Source: Planktothrix serta PCC 8927 (lineage in GTDB: Bacteria > Cyanobacteriota > Cyanobacteriia > Cyanobacteriales > Microcoleaceae). From it: DNA of 64,000 nt. The translations under genes were made by a program, and so were the position numbers. The stretch covers positions 106,184-170,183 of the forward strand of contig NZ_LR734875.1 of NCBI RefSeq assembly GCF_900010725.2. The letters are read 5' to 3'. Positions 52,250 to 61,145 of this stretch are shown one piece after another. The notes under the pieces were generated by a model. The model saw nothing but the letters and a program-made list of their open reading frames with translations, had not been told where the DNA came from and ran no database searches. Position 1 is the stretch's first letter; every line of letters starts with the position of its first letter.

Positions 52250-53181
52250 GGAAAGCACAACTCGATAATTTTATTGACCCCGAAAGTCGATATCCGACCA
52301 TTGTTACAACGTCTGATTTACTAACAACTGGAGTTGATACCAAAACTTGTAAGCTGATTGTTTTGGATCGGCGTATTCAGTCCATGACCAAGTTTAAACA
52401 AATTATTGGACGCGGAACCAGAATTGATGAGGATTATGGCAAGCTGTTTTTTGTGATTATGGATTTTAAGAAGGCGACAGAACTATTTGCTGATCGTGAT
52501 TTTGATGGCGACCCCGTACAGATTTACGAACCTAAACCAACTGACCCTATTGTGCCACCAGAACCAGGGGAAGATGAGGTACAAGTAATTGATAGGGAAA
52601 TCGTTCGTAAAGCAAAGCCAGAACGGTATGTGGTGGCTGATACGGATGTAGCGATCGCACTCATTCGAGAACAATATTACAGCAAAGAAGGCAAGCTGAT
52701 TACAGAATCCATTAAGGATTACACGCGGCAAACCGTTCGCAAACAGTATACTTCTTTGGATGCGTTTCTGAAGAAATGGAATAGCATCGAACAGAAACAA
52801 GTGATTATTCAGGAGTTGCAGGAACAAGGGGTACTGCTGGAAGCATTAGAAAATGAAGTAGGGAAGGAGTTTGACCCATTTGATTTGATTTGTCATGTAG
52901 TCTTTGATCAGCCACCCCTAACTCGACGGGAACGAGCGAATAACGTGCGAAAGCGGGATTACTTCAATAAGTATGGGGAACAGGTACGGGCGGTGCTGGA
53001 TGCGCTGTTAGAGAAATATACGGATCAGGGCGTTGAGGATATCGAGAAGATGGACGTACTCAAGGTGAAGCCGTTAAGCGACATGGGGACGCCTTTAGAA
53101 ATTTTAAGTCTTTTTGGCGGAAAGCCCAAATACCTACAAACTCTGGCAGAATTAAAGATTCGGCTCTATGAGGCAATGTAG
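52250..53181 (+). pseudogene. hsdR: hsdR, C-terminal part in another frame
   Basis: Resumes directly after the stop with GKAQLDNFIDPESRYPTIVT and continues TTGVDTKTCKLIVLDRRIQSMTKFKQIIGRGTR (helicase motifs V and VI) and the C-terminal domain to 53181. The segment between GQRDK and GKAQLDN is missing and the frame has changed, so hsdR is broken. Without HsdR the locus could still methylate but not restrict. Confidence 0.88.
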
Positions 53182-54618
53182 ATGTCTATCAGCACGACGA
53201 TTAAAACCATTCAAGACATCATGCGGAAAGATGCGGGTGTGGATGGTGACGCCCAGCGCATTAGTCAATTGGTGTGGATGATTTTCCTCAAGGTGTTTGA
53301 CTCTCGTGAGGAGGAATACGAACTGCTGAAAGACAATTATAAATCGCCGATTCCAGAGGGGTTGCGATGGCGGAATTGGGCGGCAGATGATGAGGGAATT
53401 ACTGGGCCTAATTTACTGGATTTTGTGGATAATGCGCTGTTTAAAAGCCTGAAGGATTTAAGAACCTCTACCGATCCGCGTGGACGGATGATTGGGAAGG
53501 TGTTTGAGGATGCCTATAACTACATGAAAAATGGCACTCTCATCCGCCAGGTAATTAACAAGCTGAATGAGGTTGATTTTAATAAGTCGGTACAAAAGCA
53601 GCAGTTTAGCGAGATTTACGAGAAAATTCTGAAGGATTTACAAAGTGCAGGAAATGCGGGGGAATATTACACGCCCCGTGCGGTGACAAAGTTTATAGTC
53701 GATCGCGTTAATCCTCAATTGGGGGAAGTGCTACTCGATCCGGCTTGTGGGACGGGTGGCTTTTTAATCGCCGCAATTGACCATATTCGCCATCATTTTA
53801 ATAGTGCTGATGTGCCAGGAATATTACAGCGTAATATTCGGGGAACTGAGAAAAAGCCCTTACCTTATAACCTGTGTATGACAAATCTGATCTTGCACGG
53901 GATTGATCTGCCTTCGGTGGAACATGACAATACTTTGGCACGGCCTTTAAGAGATTATAGTCCTAAAGAACGAGTCGATGTCATTATTACTAATCCGCCC
54001 TTTGGAGGGATGGAAGAAGATGGAATTGAGAGCAATTTTCCGGCGAGTTATCGCACTAGGGAAACGGCGGATTTGTTCCTTTTGTTAATTATACACTTGT
54101 TAAAAGATGGGGGGAGAGGAGCGATCGTTCTGCCCGATGGAACACTGTTTGGGGAAGGGGTGAAAACCCGAATTAAGGAAAAGTTGCTGCAAGAGTGCAA
54201 TCTCCATACCATTGTTCGTTTACCGAATGGGGTATTTAATCCTTATACGGGGATTAAAACGAATTTACTATTTTTTACTAAGGGTGAACCGACGGAAAAA
54301 ATCTGGTATTATGAACACCCATACCCACTGGGTTACAAGTCTTACTCGAAAACTAAACCGATTAGATTTGAGGAGTTTCAACCGGAGCAAAATTGGTGGG
54401 ATAATCGAGAGGAAAATGAGTTTGCTTGGCAGGTTTCAGTAGAGGATATTAAGGCAAATAACTACAACTTGGATATTAAGAACCCTCACCAAGTTGATAT
54501 TGAACACACTGATCTCGATGAGATGCTCAAGCATCATCAACAACTGATGGTAGAATTGAATGAGGTGCGGAGTAAACTGAAGTTTGAGTTAATGGAGGCA
54601 TTAATGCCGGATGAGTGA
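53182..54618 (+). CDS. hsdM: type I DNA methyltransferase subunit
   Basis: 478 residues. HsdM N-terminal helical domain (TIKTIQDIMRKDAGVDGDAQRISQLVWMIFLKVFDS), SAM-binding motif DPACGTGGFLIAAI near 190 and catalytic motif IV NPPFGG near 275 (N6-adenine methylation). Starts immediately after the hsdR stop. Intact and of normal length. Confidence 0.95.
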   Translation: MSISTTIKTIQDIMRKDAGVDGDAQRISQLVWMIFLKVFDSREEEYELLKDNYKSPIPEGLRWRNWAADDEGITGPNLLDFVDNALFKSLKDLRTSTDPRGRMIGKVFEDAYNYMKNGTLIRQVINKLNEVDFNKSVQKQQFSEIYEKILKDLQSAGNAGEYYTPRAVTKFIVDRVNPQLGEVLLDPACGTGGFLIAAIDHIRHHFNSADVPGILQRNIRGTEKKPLPYNLCMTNLILHGIDLPSVEHDNTLARPLRDYSPKERVDVIITNPPFGGMEEDGIESNFPASYRTRETADLFLLLIIHLLKDGGRGAIVLPDGTLFGEGVKTRIKEKLLQECNLHTIVRLPNGVFNPYTGIKTNLLFFTKGEPTEKIWYYEHPYPLGYKSYSKTKPIRFEEFQPEQNWWDNREENEFAWQVSVEDIKANNYNLDIKNPHQVDIEHTDLDEMLKHHQQLMVELNEVRSKLKFELMEALMPDE

Positions 54619-54661
54619 TGAAAAAGAATGGTGAGCAAGTGACTAAAACCTATAGTTAACG

Positions 54662-54835
54662 GTTGCTACTTGGAAACAAGCTTCTAGTCTGCGACTTCAG
54701 CATAATTTTTCGTTCTGGGACAGTTTTATTATTGCTACAGCCTTGTCTGCAAAGGCTAGTATCCTTTATTCTCAAGATATGCAAGATGGGTTAGTTATTA
54801 ATAATCAACTTGAAATTGTGAATCCGTTCAAATGA
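54662..54835 (+). pseudogene. VapC-like PIN toxin C-terminal remnant inside the hsd operon
   Basis: Open frame without a start: FSFWDSFIIATALSAKASIL, then YSQDMQDGLVINNQLEIVNPFK and TGA. The S.WDSxIIATALxAxxxILYSxDMQxG pattern is the C-terminal half of a PIN toxin, with its third and fourth acidic residues. Its stop overlaps the hsdS ATG. The N-terminal half and any antitoxin are missing. Confidence 0.75.
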
Positions 54836-55680
54836 AAATAGAAAGTTTTTTTAGTAATTTTGAATTATTAACTGATGCGCCGAATGCTGTTGTTAAGTTG
54901 CGGGAACTTATTCTGCAATTGGCTGTAAGCGGTAAGCTTGTTCGTCAAGATCCTAATGATGAACCTGCTTCTATACTGCTAGAGAGAATCCGAACTGAAA
55001 AAGAGCGTTTAATTAAGGAGAAAAAGATTAGAGACAAATATCCCGTTATCGGCATCAAGCCAACTGAAATACCATTCAAGATTCCCGATAGTTGGAAATG
55101 GGTGCGTATTGGAGATATCGGAAATGTTGTAGGGGGAGGCACTCCAAAAACGGATCAATCTGAATACTACGCAGATCATGACATTCCTTGGATAACTCCA
55201 TCTGACTTATATGGATTATCAGGTAAATTCGTTAGTCGGGGGAAAAAAGATATTTCTCTCCTAGGATTGCAAAAGAGTTCAGCACAGCTAATGCCAACGG
55301 GTACTGTGGTATTCTCAAGCCGTGCGCCTATAGGTTATGTTGCCATTGCTAAAAACGATTTGTCTACAAATCAGGGGTTTAAATCATGTGTTCCTTTCTG
55401 TTTAGAGATGAGCGAATATATTTATTACTTTTTGAAATTCGCTGCTAGAGAAATAGATTATCAAGCTTCTGGAACCACTTTTAAAGAGATATCAGGTAAA
55501 GAATTTAGTTTAATTATGATCCCTATCCCCCCCCTTAAAGAACAAAAGCGTATTGTTGAAAGAGTTGATTACCTTATGTCACTTTGCAATACTTTTGAAG
55601 CGAAAATGACAGAGGTAAAAATTCATCAGGAACGTTTAGCCGAAGCTTTAATAAATAAAACTTCTAAATCTCTGACCTAA
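54832..55680 (+). CDS. hsdS: type I specificity subunit with a single target-recognition domain
   Basis: 282 residues. The N-terminal ESFFSNFELLTDAPNAVVKLRELILQLAVSGKL and central KIPDSWKWVRIGDIGNVVGGGTPKTDQSEYY identify HsdS. One TRD (about 85-225) is followed by PPLKEQKRIVERVDYLMSLCN and a coiled-coil end. Typical HsdS has two TRDs and 380-450 residues, so this is a half-size subunit. Such halves can dimerise to recognise symmetrical sites. Confidence 0.88.
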   Translation: MKIESFFSNFELLTDAPNAVVKLRELILQLAVSGKLVRQDPNDEPASILLERIRTEKERLIKEKKIRDKYPVIGIKPTEIPFKIPDSWKWVRIGDIGNVVGGGTPKTDQSEYYADHDIPWITPSDLYGLSGKFVSRGKKDISLLGLQKSSAQLMPTGTVVFSSRAPIGYVAIAKNDLSTNQGFKSCVPFCLEMSEYIYYFLKFAAREIDYQASGTTFKEISGKEFSLIMIPIPPLKEQKRIVERVDYLMSLCNTFEAKMTEVKIHQERLAEALINKTSKSLT

Positions 55681-55689
55681 AATCTATCT

Positions 55690-56436
55690 TTATTCAGTCC
55701 AGCAAAGTGTTATGTAATGTTCAGCCCCAGGCATAATAGAGTTCAAAGAACCAATGACTTTTTGAGTAGAAATCACCCAGCTTTGATCTTCAAAAGTAAT
55801 CTTCTGCCTGAGAATATTTGTTCCCGAAAGTTGATTTACATCAACTAGAATCTGTTTAAATCTCTCTACACCAGTTCTTTTTTTCATTTGATGTTCCTTT
55901 CCCTCGCCTCTCCATTTGCGATGAGCAGTTTCCGAGAGACAAATAACGAGCAAATCTGCCTTGTCTTCTTTTAACAAATCTAAATCTTTTTCAAGCTCTT
56001 TACCAGCAAGATTTTTTGTTTGTCCTAACCAACCACGAGCTTTAAATTCAACCCGGATATATTTATGTTCAGGAATCTCACCTCCACCAATTTTAGCATC
56101 ATTCATCATTGGTTCATGTGGATCGCGATCAAAAATTGTTACATTTGCAAGTTGAACTTTTGCATTTTTTCTTGTACCGAGAGCATCTCCTGAAGGATTC
56201 CAACCTATTAACCTACCTGTCGAACTATCAATTCGGATATGTTGAACTTGCTGACCATGATAATTAATACCAATGCGAAGATAATACCGAGGAGTGACAT
56301 TTGCTCGGATTATTTCAAATTGCATATAATGTTGGACATAAGCTTCCGATGAAGTTGCTGCTGGATTATCTTCCAGTAGCTTTGAGATAGTTTGATGAAC
56401 TAACTGGATCAGAGAATCTGGAGGAGTTCTGGTCAT
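55690..56436 (-). CDS. PD-(D/E)XK endonuclease-like protein paired with a controller protein
   Basis: 248 residues. A candidate nuclease core: D in MMNDAKIGGGEIPEHKYI and E/K in RVEFKARGW (residues about 120-140), followed by a helical region with DKADLLVICLSETAHRKW. It looks like a type II restriction enzyme, starting 3 bp downstream of a controller-type regulator. No cognate methyltransferase is adjacent. Not matched to a named enzyme. Confidence 0.6.
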   Translation of the reverse strand: MTRTPPDSLIQLVHQTISKLLEDNPAATSSEAYVQHYMQFEIIRANVTPRYYLRIGINYHGQQVQHIRIDSSTGRLIGWNPSGDALGTRKNAKVQLANVTIFDRDPHEPMMNDAKIGGGEIPEHKYIRVEFKARGWLGQTKNLAGKELEKDLDLLKEDKADLLVICLSETAHRKWRGEGKEHQMKKRTGVERFKQILVDVNQLSGTNILRQKITFEDQSWVISTQKVIGSLNSIMPGAEHYITLCWTE

Positions 56437-56439
56437 GAC

Positions 56440-56688
56440 TTAATACCTAGAAATCAATGGAAGCATATCTAGTCTTGGAAACAAGTTTCCAACTTCGGTA
56501 TTAAGCGCAATAGCAATTCTAATAAGGTTTAGTGAGGCAACATTACGCTCTCCTCTTTCTATACCTCCTATATAAGTTCGGTCTATCTCTACTAACTCAG
56601 CAAGCTCTTCTTGAGATAACCCTTTCGATTCTCTAATAGCTCTTATATTTTTACCGATGTCAACTAACCAAGGATGTTTCTTTTTCAT
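56440..56688 (-). CDS. controller (C) protein, XRE-family HTH
   Basis: 82 residues, one HTH_3 domain: DIGKNIRAIRESKGLSQEELAELVEIDRTYIGGIERGERNVASLNLIRIAIAL. The RTYIGGIERGERN helix is the signature of C proteins, which control timing of restriction gene expression. Directly upstream of the nuclease-like gene and downstream of a C-box-like operator. Confidence 0.88.
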   Translation of the reverse strand: MKKKHPWLVDIGKNIRAIRESKGLSQEELAELVEIDRTYIGGIERGERNVASLNLIRIAIALNTEVGNLFPRLDMLPLISRY

Positions 56689-56776
56689 AGCTTATTAAAC
56701 TTAAGACCACTAGCACGATAAAAAACGGTAATAGCTAGTTATCTTGTGTCTGATTGCTTAGAATATTTCCCTGAGT

Positions 56777-56803
56777 CCTATAAGTCTACGGACTATAAGT
56801 ACC
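56777..56803. promoter_or_regulatory. C-box-like operator
   Basis: TATAAGT occurs twice (56779-56785 and 56794-56800), and AGTC-TACG-GACT (56783-56794) forms a dyad. On the minus strand this reads ACTTATAGTCC...GACTTATAGG, close to the C-box pattern (GACT..AGTC dyads in tandem) known for C.AhdI-type regulators. It lies about 90 bp upstream of the C gene. Confidence 0.65.
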
Positions 56804-56825
56804 ATTAAGTCTAGGGTTAGTTGCG

Positions 56826-56965
56826 CTAAAAATTTAAACGAACTTATGAAGGAAATTAATCGCCTGATGTCACTCTGCGATGAACTAGAAGGCAAACTGA
56901 AGGAAACGCGATCGCATAGCGAAAAACTGATGGAAGTTGCAGCGCGGGAAGTGTTGGCTGTTTGA
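56826..56965 (+). pseudogene. hsdS 3' end fragment A
   Basis: The frame LNELMKEINRLMSLCDELEGKL, then KETRSHSEKLMEVAAREVLAV and TGA is the coiled-coil C-terminus of an HsdS subunit. The rest of the gene is replaced by the controller/nuclease module. It differs from the end of the intact hsdS, so it comes from another specificity gene. Confidence 0.75.
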
Positions 56966-57133
56966 TGGGGAGTGCGATGGTTAGTGTAAGTTTTAGAAAG
57001 GCGATCGCAATCAGTAGGAATCCAACCTACTCGGAATACAATACCACTTTGGCATTATATGGCTCGTCATCCTCCTCGTGGGGTGGCTTTAGTTGAATGA
57101 ATCTTTATGGCAACAGTCTGCTGCTCATTGAGA
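56966..57133. other. non-coding spacer
   Basis: 168 bp with one HIP1-type site; no gene seen. The first bases (TGATGGGGAGTGCGATG) resemble those following hsdS fragment B. Confidence 0.4.
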
Positions 57134-57706
57134 CTAAGAAGCTTTGGGGTTCCTACTACGTTCAGCTTTAGCTTTATTTCTAAACTCTCCAAAGTCAATT
57201 ACTGTAGAGTTCTCAGCAGCATCCCATATATCGTCTACTACTTCCTGAAAAGCAGGTAATACTAGCAACGTATATTGCCCAATCCCTTTATTCCGTTTGT
57301 CTCCCACTTTTAATGCTGAGATTTGATAGCCCAGATCTGACAAGTCCTCTTTTATCCAGAAGACTTCATCACCTACCACAACAATCCTTTTATCCCTTAA
57401 GCTCCCGTCTATATTGCACTTGTCAAAGTAATCTAAGACTCTGCGGATCATCTGGAGCGAGGTGTTTTCTCGCAGGTCTCGAATAGCTTTGATATCTAGA
57501 AGTTGTTCCCAAGTGTAATAGACTTCAGGTTTCTTCTTCCCATTCCATATTCTCTCTGGCACAACCAATCCAGCACGCTCAAGAGATTGTAGCTGATTGG
57601 AGGTCGCCCCAGTCAGTTCCATTATCTCTTTTCTAATGAACCGATCAATCAATGAAGTATTCAAAACACAAAACTGAATACATTTGTTAGTATATGAGAG
57701 GAGCAT
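57134..57706 (-). CDS. MerR-like HTH regulator
   Basis: 190 residues, or about 163 from MELTGATSNQLQSLERAGLV. The N-terminal part is a MerR-type winged helix (IMELTGATSNQLQSLERAGLVVPERIW ... VYYTWEQLLDIKAIRDLRENTSLQMIRRVLDYFD). The C-terminal part (DEVFWIKEDLSDLGYQISALKVGDKRNKGIGQYTLLVLPAFQEVVDDIW) looks like a small dimerisation or ligand domain. MerR-like regulators control effector genes in some cyanobacterial CASTs (for example the V-K repressor); a similar role here is speculative. Confidence 0.7.
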   Translation of the reverse strand: MLLSYTNKCIQFCVLNTSLIDRFIRKEIMELTGATSNQLQSLERAGLVVPERIWNGKKKPEVYYTWEQLLDIKAIRDLRENTSLQMIRRVLDYFDKCNIDGSLRDKRIVVVGDEVFWIKEDLSDLGYQISALKVGDKRNKGIGQYTLLVLPAFQEVVDDIWDAAENSTVIDFGEFRNKAKAERSRNPKAS

Positions 57707-57766
57707 GAGATAGCTTGACCTCTAAGCTCATGCTCTAGTTGTAATTTATATGGAGGCAATGTTGCC

Positions 57767-57937
57767 ATGATTTATAGATCAGGTCAAATCGTACCCACAA
57801 GTGGCCAATATGCTGTAGTTAATCAGCAAGGATATAGTATTGGCCGTGAAGTTACGGTTGTTAAGGGAGAACCTTTTCCACCCGTTCCTTCTGGTTATGG
57901 TTTTAAGTTAGCTGACCCAACTAAACACTGGCGTTAA
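57767..57937 (+). CDS. YjzC-like small protein
   Basis: 56 residues: MIYRSGQIVPTSGQYAVVNQ, then QGYSIGREVTVVKGEPFPPVPSGYGFKLADPTKH. The SGQY.VV......GREVTVVKGEPFPPTP pattern is that of the YjzC family. GGAGG lies 10 bases before the ATG. The function is unknown in any organism. A hairpin follows the stop. Confidence 0.75.
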   Translation: MIYRSGQIVPTSGQYAVVNQQGYSIGREVTVVKGEPFPPVPSGYGFKLADPTKHWR

Positions 57938-57959
57938 TTACATACTACCTTGCCTTGTT

Positions 57960-57992
57960 ACCCTAAGACCTTCTTTGAGTCCGTCTTAGGGT
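57960..57992 (+). terminator. hairpin after the YjzC-like gene
   Basis: ACCCTAAGAC (57960-57969) pairs perfectly with GTCTTAGGGT (57983-57992). No clear T run, but the position right after a small gene fits a terminator. Confidence 0.55.
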
Positions 57993-58050
57993 GGATATTG
58001 GGATAGCAAGATGCTGGATTGCCATAACACATAGTAAAGGAATTAACTTA

Positions 58051-58467
58051 ATGTCAACAGATATTTCAAAAGCCGTTATGGGCGTGTCAGCAGGTATCGA
58101 TGCAATTAAAAAGCTTGGTGATTTGGCAGTCAAAACTCAAAACCTAGAGCTGCGAGAAGGGATTCTTAACCTTAGAGAACAACTTTTAGAGGCAAAAGAC
58201 GCACTTTTAGATGCAAAAGAACAGGTTTCTAATTATAAGGAAGAGAACGCTACACTCAAAGCTAGGATTACAGAACTTGAGCAGAGATTAGCAGACGGCC
58301 AAGAAGAAATTAAGCTGACTGTTAAAAAGGGTGGTTACTACAAAGAGGACGGCGATGGCCCTTACTGCACAGGTTGTTATGACAATAATCAGAAATTAAT
58401 CAGAGTTAATGACGTTGGCCCGATATGGCGTTGCCCTGTCTGTAAAAGTGTAGTTACTAAGACATAA
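58051..58467 (+). CDS. coiled-coil zinc-ribbon protein
   Basis: About 138 residues from MSTDISKAVMGVSAG (AAGGA upstream). Helical start, then a long coiled coil (LREQLLEAKDALLDAKEQVSNYKEENATLKARITELEQRL) and a C-terminal zinc ribbon: YCTGCYDN ... WRCPVCKS. Resembles small phage- and island-borne proteins of unknown function. It is the only plus-strand gene between the MerR-like and protease genes. Confidence 0.65.
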   Translation: MSTDISKAVMGVSAGIDAIKKLGDLAVKTQNLELREGILNLREQLLEAKDALLDAKEQVSNYKEENATLKARITELEQRLADGQEEIKLTVKKGGYYKEDGDGPYCTGCYDNNQKLIRVNDVGPIWRCPVCKSVVTKT

Positions 58468-58470
58468 CAA

Positions 58471-58583
58471 GCAGATTTAAATCGTCTGTCCTCTGTGATG
58501 CGCTGGAAGGCAAGCTGAAGGAAGTGTGATCGCACAGCGAAAAACTGATGGAAGTTGCAGCACGAGAAGTATTAGCTGTGTGA
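58471..58583 (+). pseudogene. hsdS 3' end fragment B
   Basis: Encodes LCDALEGKLKEV-stop-SHSEKLMEVAAREVLAV-stop, nearly identical to fragment A (56826-56965) but with an in-frame stop and a 4-base deletion just upstream. The two fragments bracket the MerR/YjzC/zinc-ribbon block, suggesting recombination between hsdS copies inserted or exchanged it. Confidence 0.75.
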
Positions 58584-58610
58584 TGCGGATGCGATGCCTA
58601 TCAGTGAAAC

Positions 58611-61097
58611 CTACAGATTAATAGGTATAGTCTGCTTAATTTTATTGGAAATAGAAATAGGAGTATAAATATCAACTTCAACTTCATCTACAACTCGGAT
58701 CGAAACAATTAGAGCGTATCTAGCAGTATTATTCCATCCTTCCCACCTTGAGTTATATTTCCACCAACCGCTAACAGGGTATATGCCAATAGCGTCTTTC
58801 TGAGCCAACTCAGCCGCAGTACCTTGCCAAATATCAGAATGGATTGAACCCCGATTCCATGTCTTAGGCCCTAGAAACCATCCAGTATCTTGATCTTTTT
58901 TATCTTTATTTTTAGTAGATGGAACATTCTCTTCAGTTTTTAACGCTTCCTTATTAATCCGTTGCCTAAAAGCAGTTAAAGACTCTTTAGAACGCTTAAC
59001 AGCAAGCCTCAAACCATACGAAGCGTAAGAATGTTTATTCAACCATCCTCGCTCTCCAGGGTTGGGTTCGATAAAGTATGAAAGTGTTACCCGCATTTCG
59101 ACTTTTGTTTCACGCAACTCTTCTAGCTCTTGTGTTGGCCAGGGTAATATGTGAAGGTTCATTTCTTTTGTTTTTACTTCGCCATCAACTTTATGAAAAG
59201 GCTGGAACTCATCTTCACAAATCATTGTTAAGTCATTTTGACTGCTAAAAATTGCCCTATTCAGATTGGGAACACCATAACCGTATCGACGCAGTAGTAT
59301 CGATACTTTGTCCCTTTGGGAAGGACTTTTAGGCAAATTATGAAGCATTGCGGGAGTCCACTCCGCAGAATGAACGATTAACCCACGAACTGTTTCTGCC
59401 CAGTATTCGGGATGTTTAGCCCAAATACGTGCTGCCATATTGCTACATAAAGCTGCTGCTGCACTGGTGTCTCCAGAGAGGTTGAATGGGCGTACATTGG
59501 GTTGATAATACGTTGTCAAAAGTCGTAAATCATCAAGATCCATCCCTGGATAATTAGGATCATCTGTTGCTAGGTTTCCGCCCTCAAAAGTCACATCTGG
59601 TCGGATAGGCCACTTATCACGCCACAAAAGAGAAGTTCGACTTCGAGGTGAAAGGTCGCCCGCAGGAGCAATAGATTGCCATCCAGCATATTTCTGATCG
59701 ATGATATTAACTTTATCGGTATAAGCCCCGACTACAAGTGCGTTCCATGCTTGCGAGGGGTTTTCTGCTGGGCTTAGATCATTTTTATCAAGATATTCAC
59801 TAAGCATAATGTCCCCTCTGATATTACCAACCGGAATAATCATTAATCTTTGAGATTCAAAGCAGATTTGATCGACTGCTGCCGACCAAGAAGAGGGAAC
59901 TCCGGCATTACTATTGATTTCACTCGTTAAAGCCATACAAATTACACGCTGGCGTTTCGGGTTCTTGATTTCCGCACGAGAAACAGCCTCTTGTGTAATC
60001 GCTCCATAAAGTCTAGGGTCGTTTTGTCCTTGGTCTGGAAGTATCTTTACAGATTCCAAACAGTGGGTTAGATGATATACCCTGTTTGATTTTATCAATG
60101 GCTCACAAAGGTCGCCATACAGAGCTATACCAGCCATTTCAGTACCATGCCCACAATTGTCTGCCAGTACCCAGTTTGGATCGCAAGTCAACAAATCTTG
60201 AGGAGCAAGGGCTGACTTAATTAAAGGATGGGAGCGTGTGACACCGCTATCTAACAAACAAATAGCTAAATTATTATTTGATGGCACGATAGTGCGGTGA
60301 GCAAGCTCTTTTACCCAGTCAATCTGTTCTTGGTTATCCATTTCCAAGAATATGGAAGGTAAATCTTTAGCAAGGCGAAGTTCGGCAATCAAACCATTAT
60401 TGTTAATAATTCGTGATAAATCTGTTACAGTTGCCAATGCTAAAATTACTTCTCTCTCAGGGAAACTAATGGAGTTTTCTGTTATCCTAATCTCCAGTAT
60501 TTGAGCTATTCGCTGGAAAGATTCAAGACAACCCTGACGTAACCAAACTTCCCACCATACTTGCTGATATTCAGATGGAAATTCAAGATTGTCTGTGAAT
60601 AGCGATCGCACTGTACCTAAGTTAATTTCTTCCAATGGTGCGATTAACTGCTCGTTCTTCGGATTACCCTTTATAGTTTCCTGATCGCGGTAAGCTTCTA
60701 TCCTGGAAGAAAAAAAATCTGATGCCTTCTCTGGCACAAATACGGTTGCTGATACAGTTTCCTCTGCCTCATCATTTGCTCGGACTGCAAGCAACTCGAT
60801 TTTCTTAAGCTTATTTTCCAATGACGCAACCGCTTTCAGTTCACTTTTTTGTAGCTGTAACTCTAAATAAAAACCAGATTGTCCAACTGCAAGTTCTGGT
60901 TCGCGCACTAATTTTTGTTGCTGATAATTTTCCAGAGCTTTTTCAAAAGCTTCTTGCAACCTTTCAGCGTGTTGTATGCGATCGCGGGGTGGAAGCGATT
61001 TCTTCCCGTCTCCGCCGCCACCGCGAGATGTATATTTTTGGCTATCTCCCTTTTCTACAATATAAAAATTAGGGAGATTCCTCTGGTATTTTACCAT
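58611..61097 (-). CDS. subtilisin-like serine protease (S8), partner of the upstream AAA ATPase
   Basis: 828 residues. Catalytic triad in order: Asp in AICLLDSGVTRSHPL near 287, His in CGHGTEMAGIALYGD near 325, Ser in SGDTSAAAALCSNMAA near 530, with the oxyanion Asn probably in PVGN. Long N-terminal (1-270) and C-terminal (560-828) extensions have no signal peptide, so it acts in the cytoplasm. The gene starts 48 bp after the AAA ATPase gene. Subtilase plus AAA ATPase pairs recur on bacterial mobile islands and are suspected defence systems. Confidence 0.85.
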   Translation of the reverse strand: MVKYQRNLPNFYIVEKGDSQKYTSRGGGGDGKKSLPPRDRIQHAERLQEAFEKALENYQQQKLVREPELAVGQSGFYLELQLQKSELKAVASLENKLKKIELLAVRANDEAEETVSATVFVPEKASDFFSSRIEAYRDQETIKGNPKNEQLIAPLEEINLGTVRSLFTDNLEFPSEYQQVWWEVWLRQGCLESFQRIAQILEIRITENSISFPEREVILALATVTDLSRIINNNGLIAELRLAKDLPSIFLEMDNQEQIDWVKELAHRTIVPSNNNLAICLLDSGVTRSHPLIKSALAPQDLLTCDPNWVLADNCGHGTEMAGIALYGDLCEPLIKSNRVYHLTHCLESVKILPDQGQNDPRLYGAITQEAVSRAEIKNPKRQRVICMALTSEINSNAGVPSSWSAAVDQICFESQRLMIIPVGNIRGDIMLSEYLDKNDLSPAENPSQAWNALVVGAYTDKVNIIDQKYAGWQSIAPAGDLSPRSRTSLLWRDKWPIRPDVTFEGGNLATDDPNYPGMDLDDLRLLTTYYQPNVRPFNLSGDTSAAAALCSNMAARIWAKHPEYWAETVRGLIVHSAEWTPAMLHNLPKSPSQRDKVSILLRRYGYGVPNLNRAIFSSQNDLTMICEDEFQPFHKVDGEVKTKEMNLHILPWPTQELEELRETKVEMRVTLSYFIEPNPGERGWLNKHSYASYGLRLAVKRSKESLTAFRQRINKEALKTEENVPSTKNKDKKDQDTGWFLGPKTWNRGSIHSDIWQGTAAELAQKDAIGIYPVSGWWKYNSRWEGWNNTARYALIVSIRVVDEVEVDIYTPISISNKIKQTIPINL

Positions 61098-61145
61098 TGA
61101 ACTATAAAGTCATTTTCAACACCTATTATAAAGGGAATAACCCAT

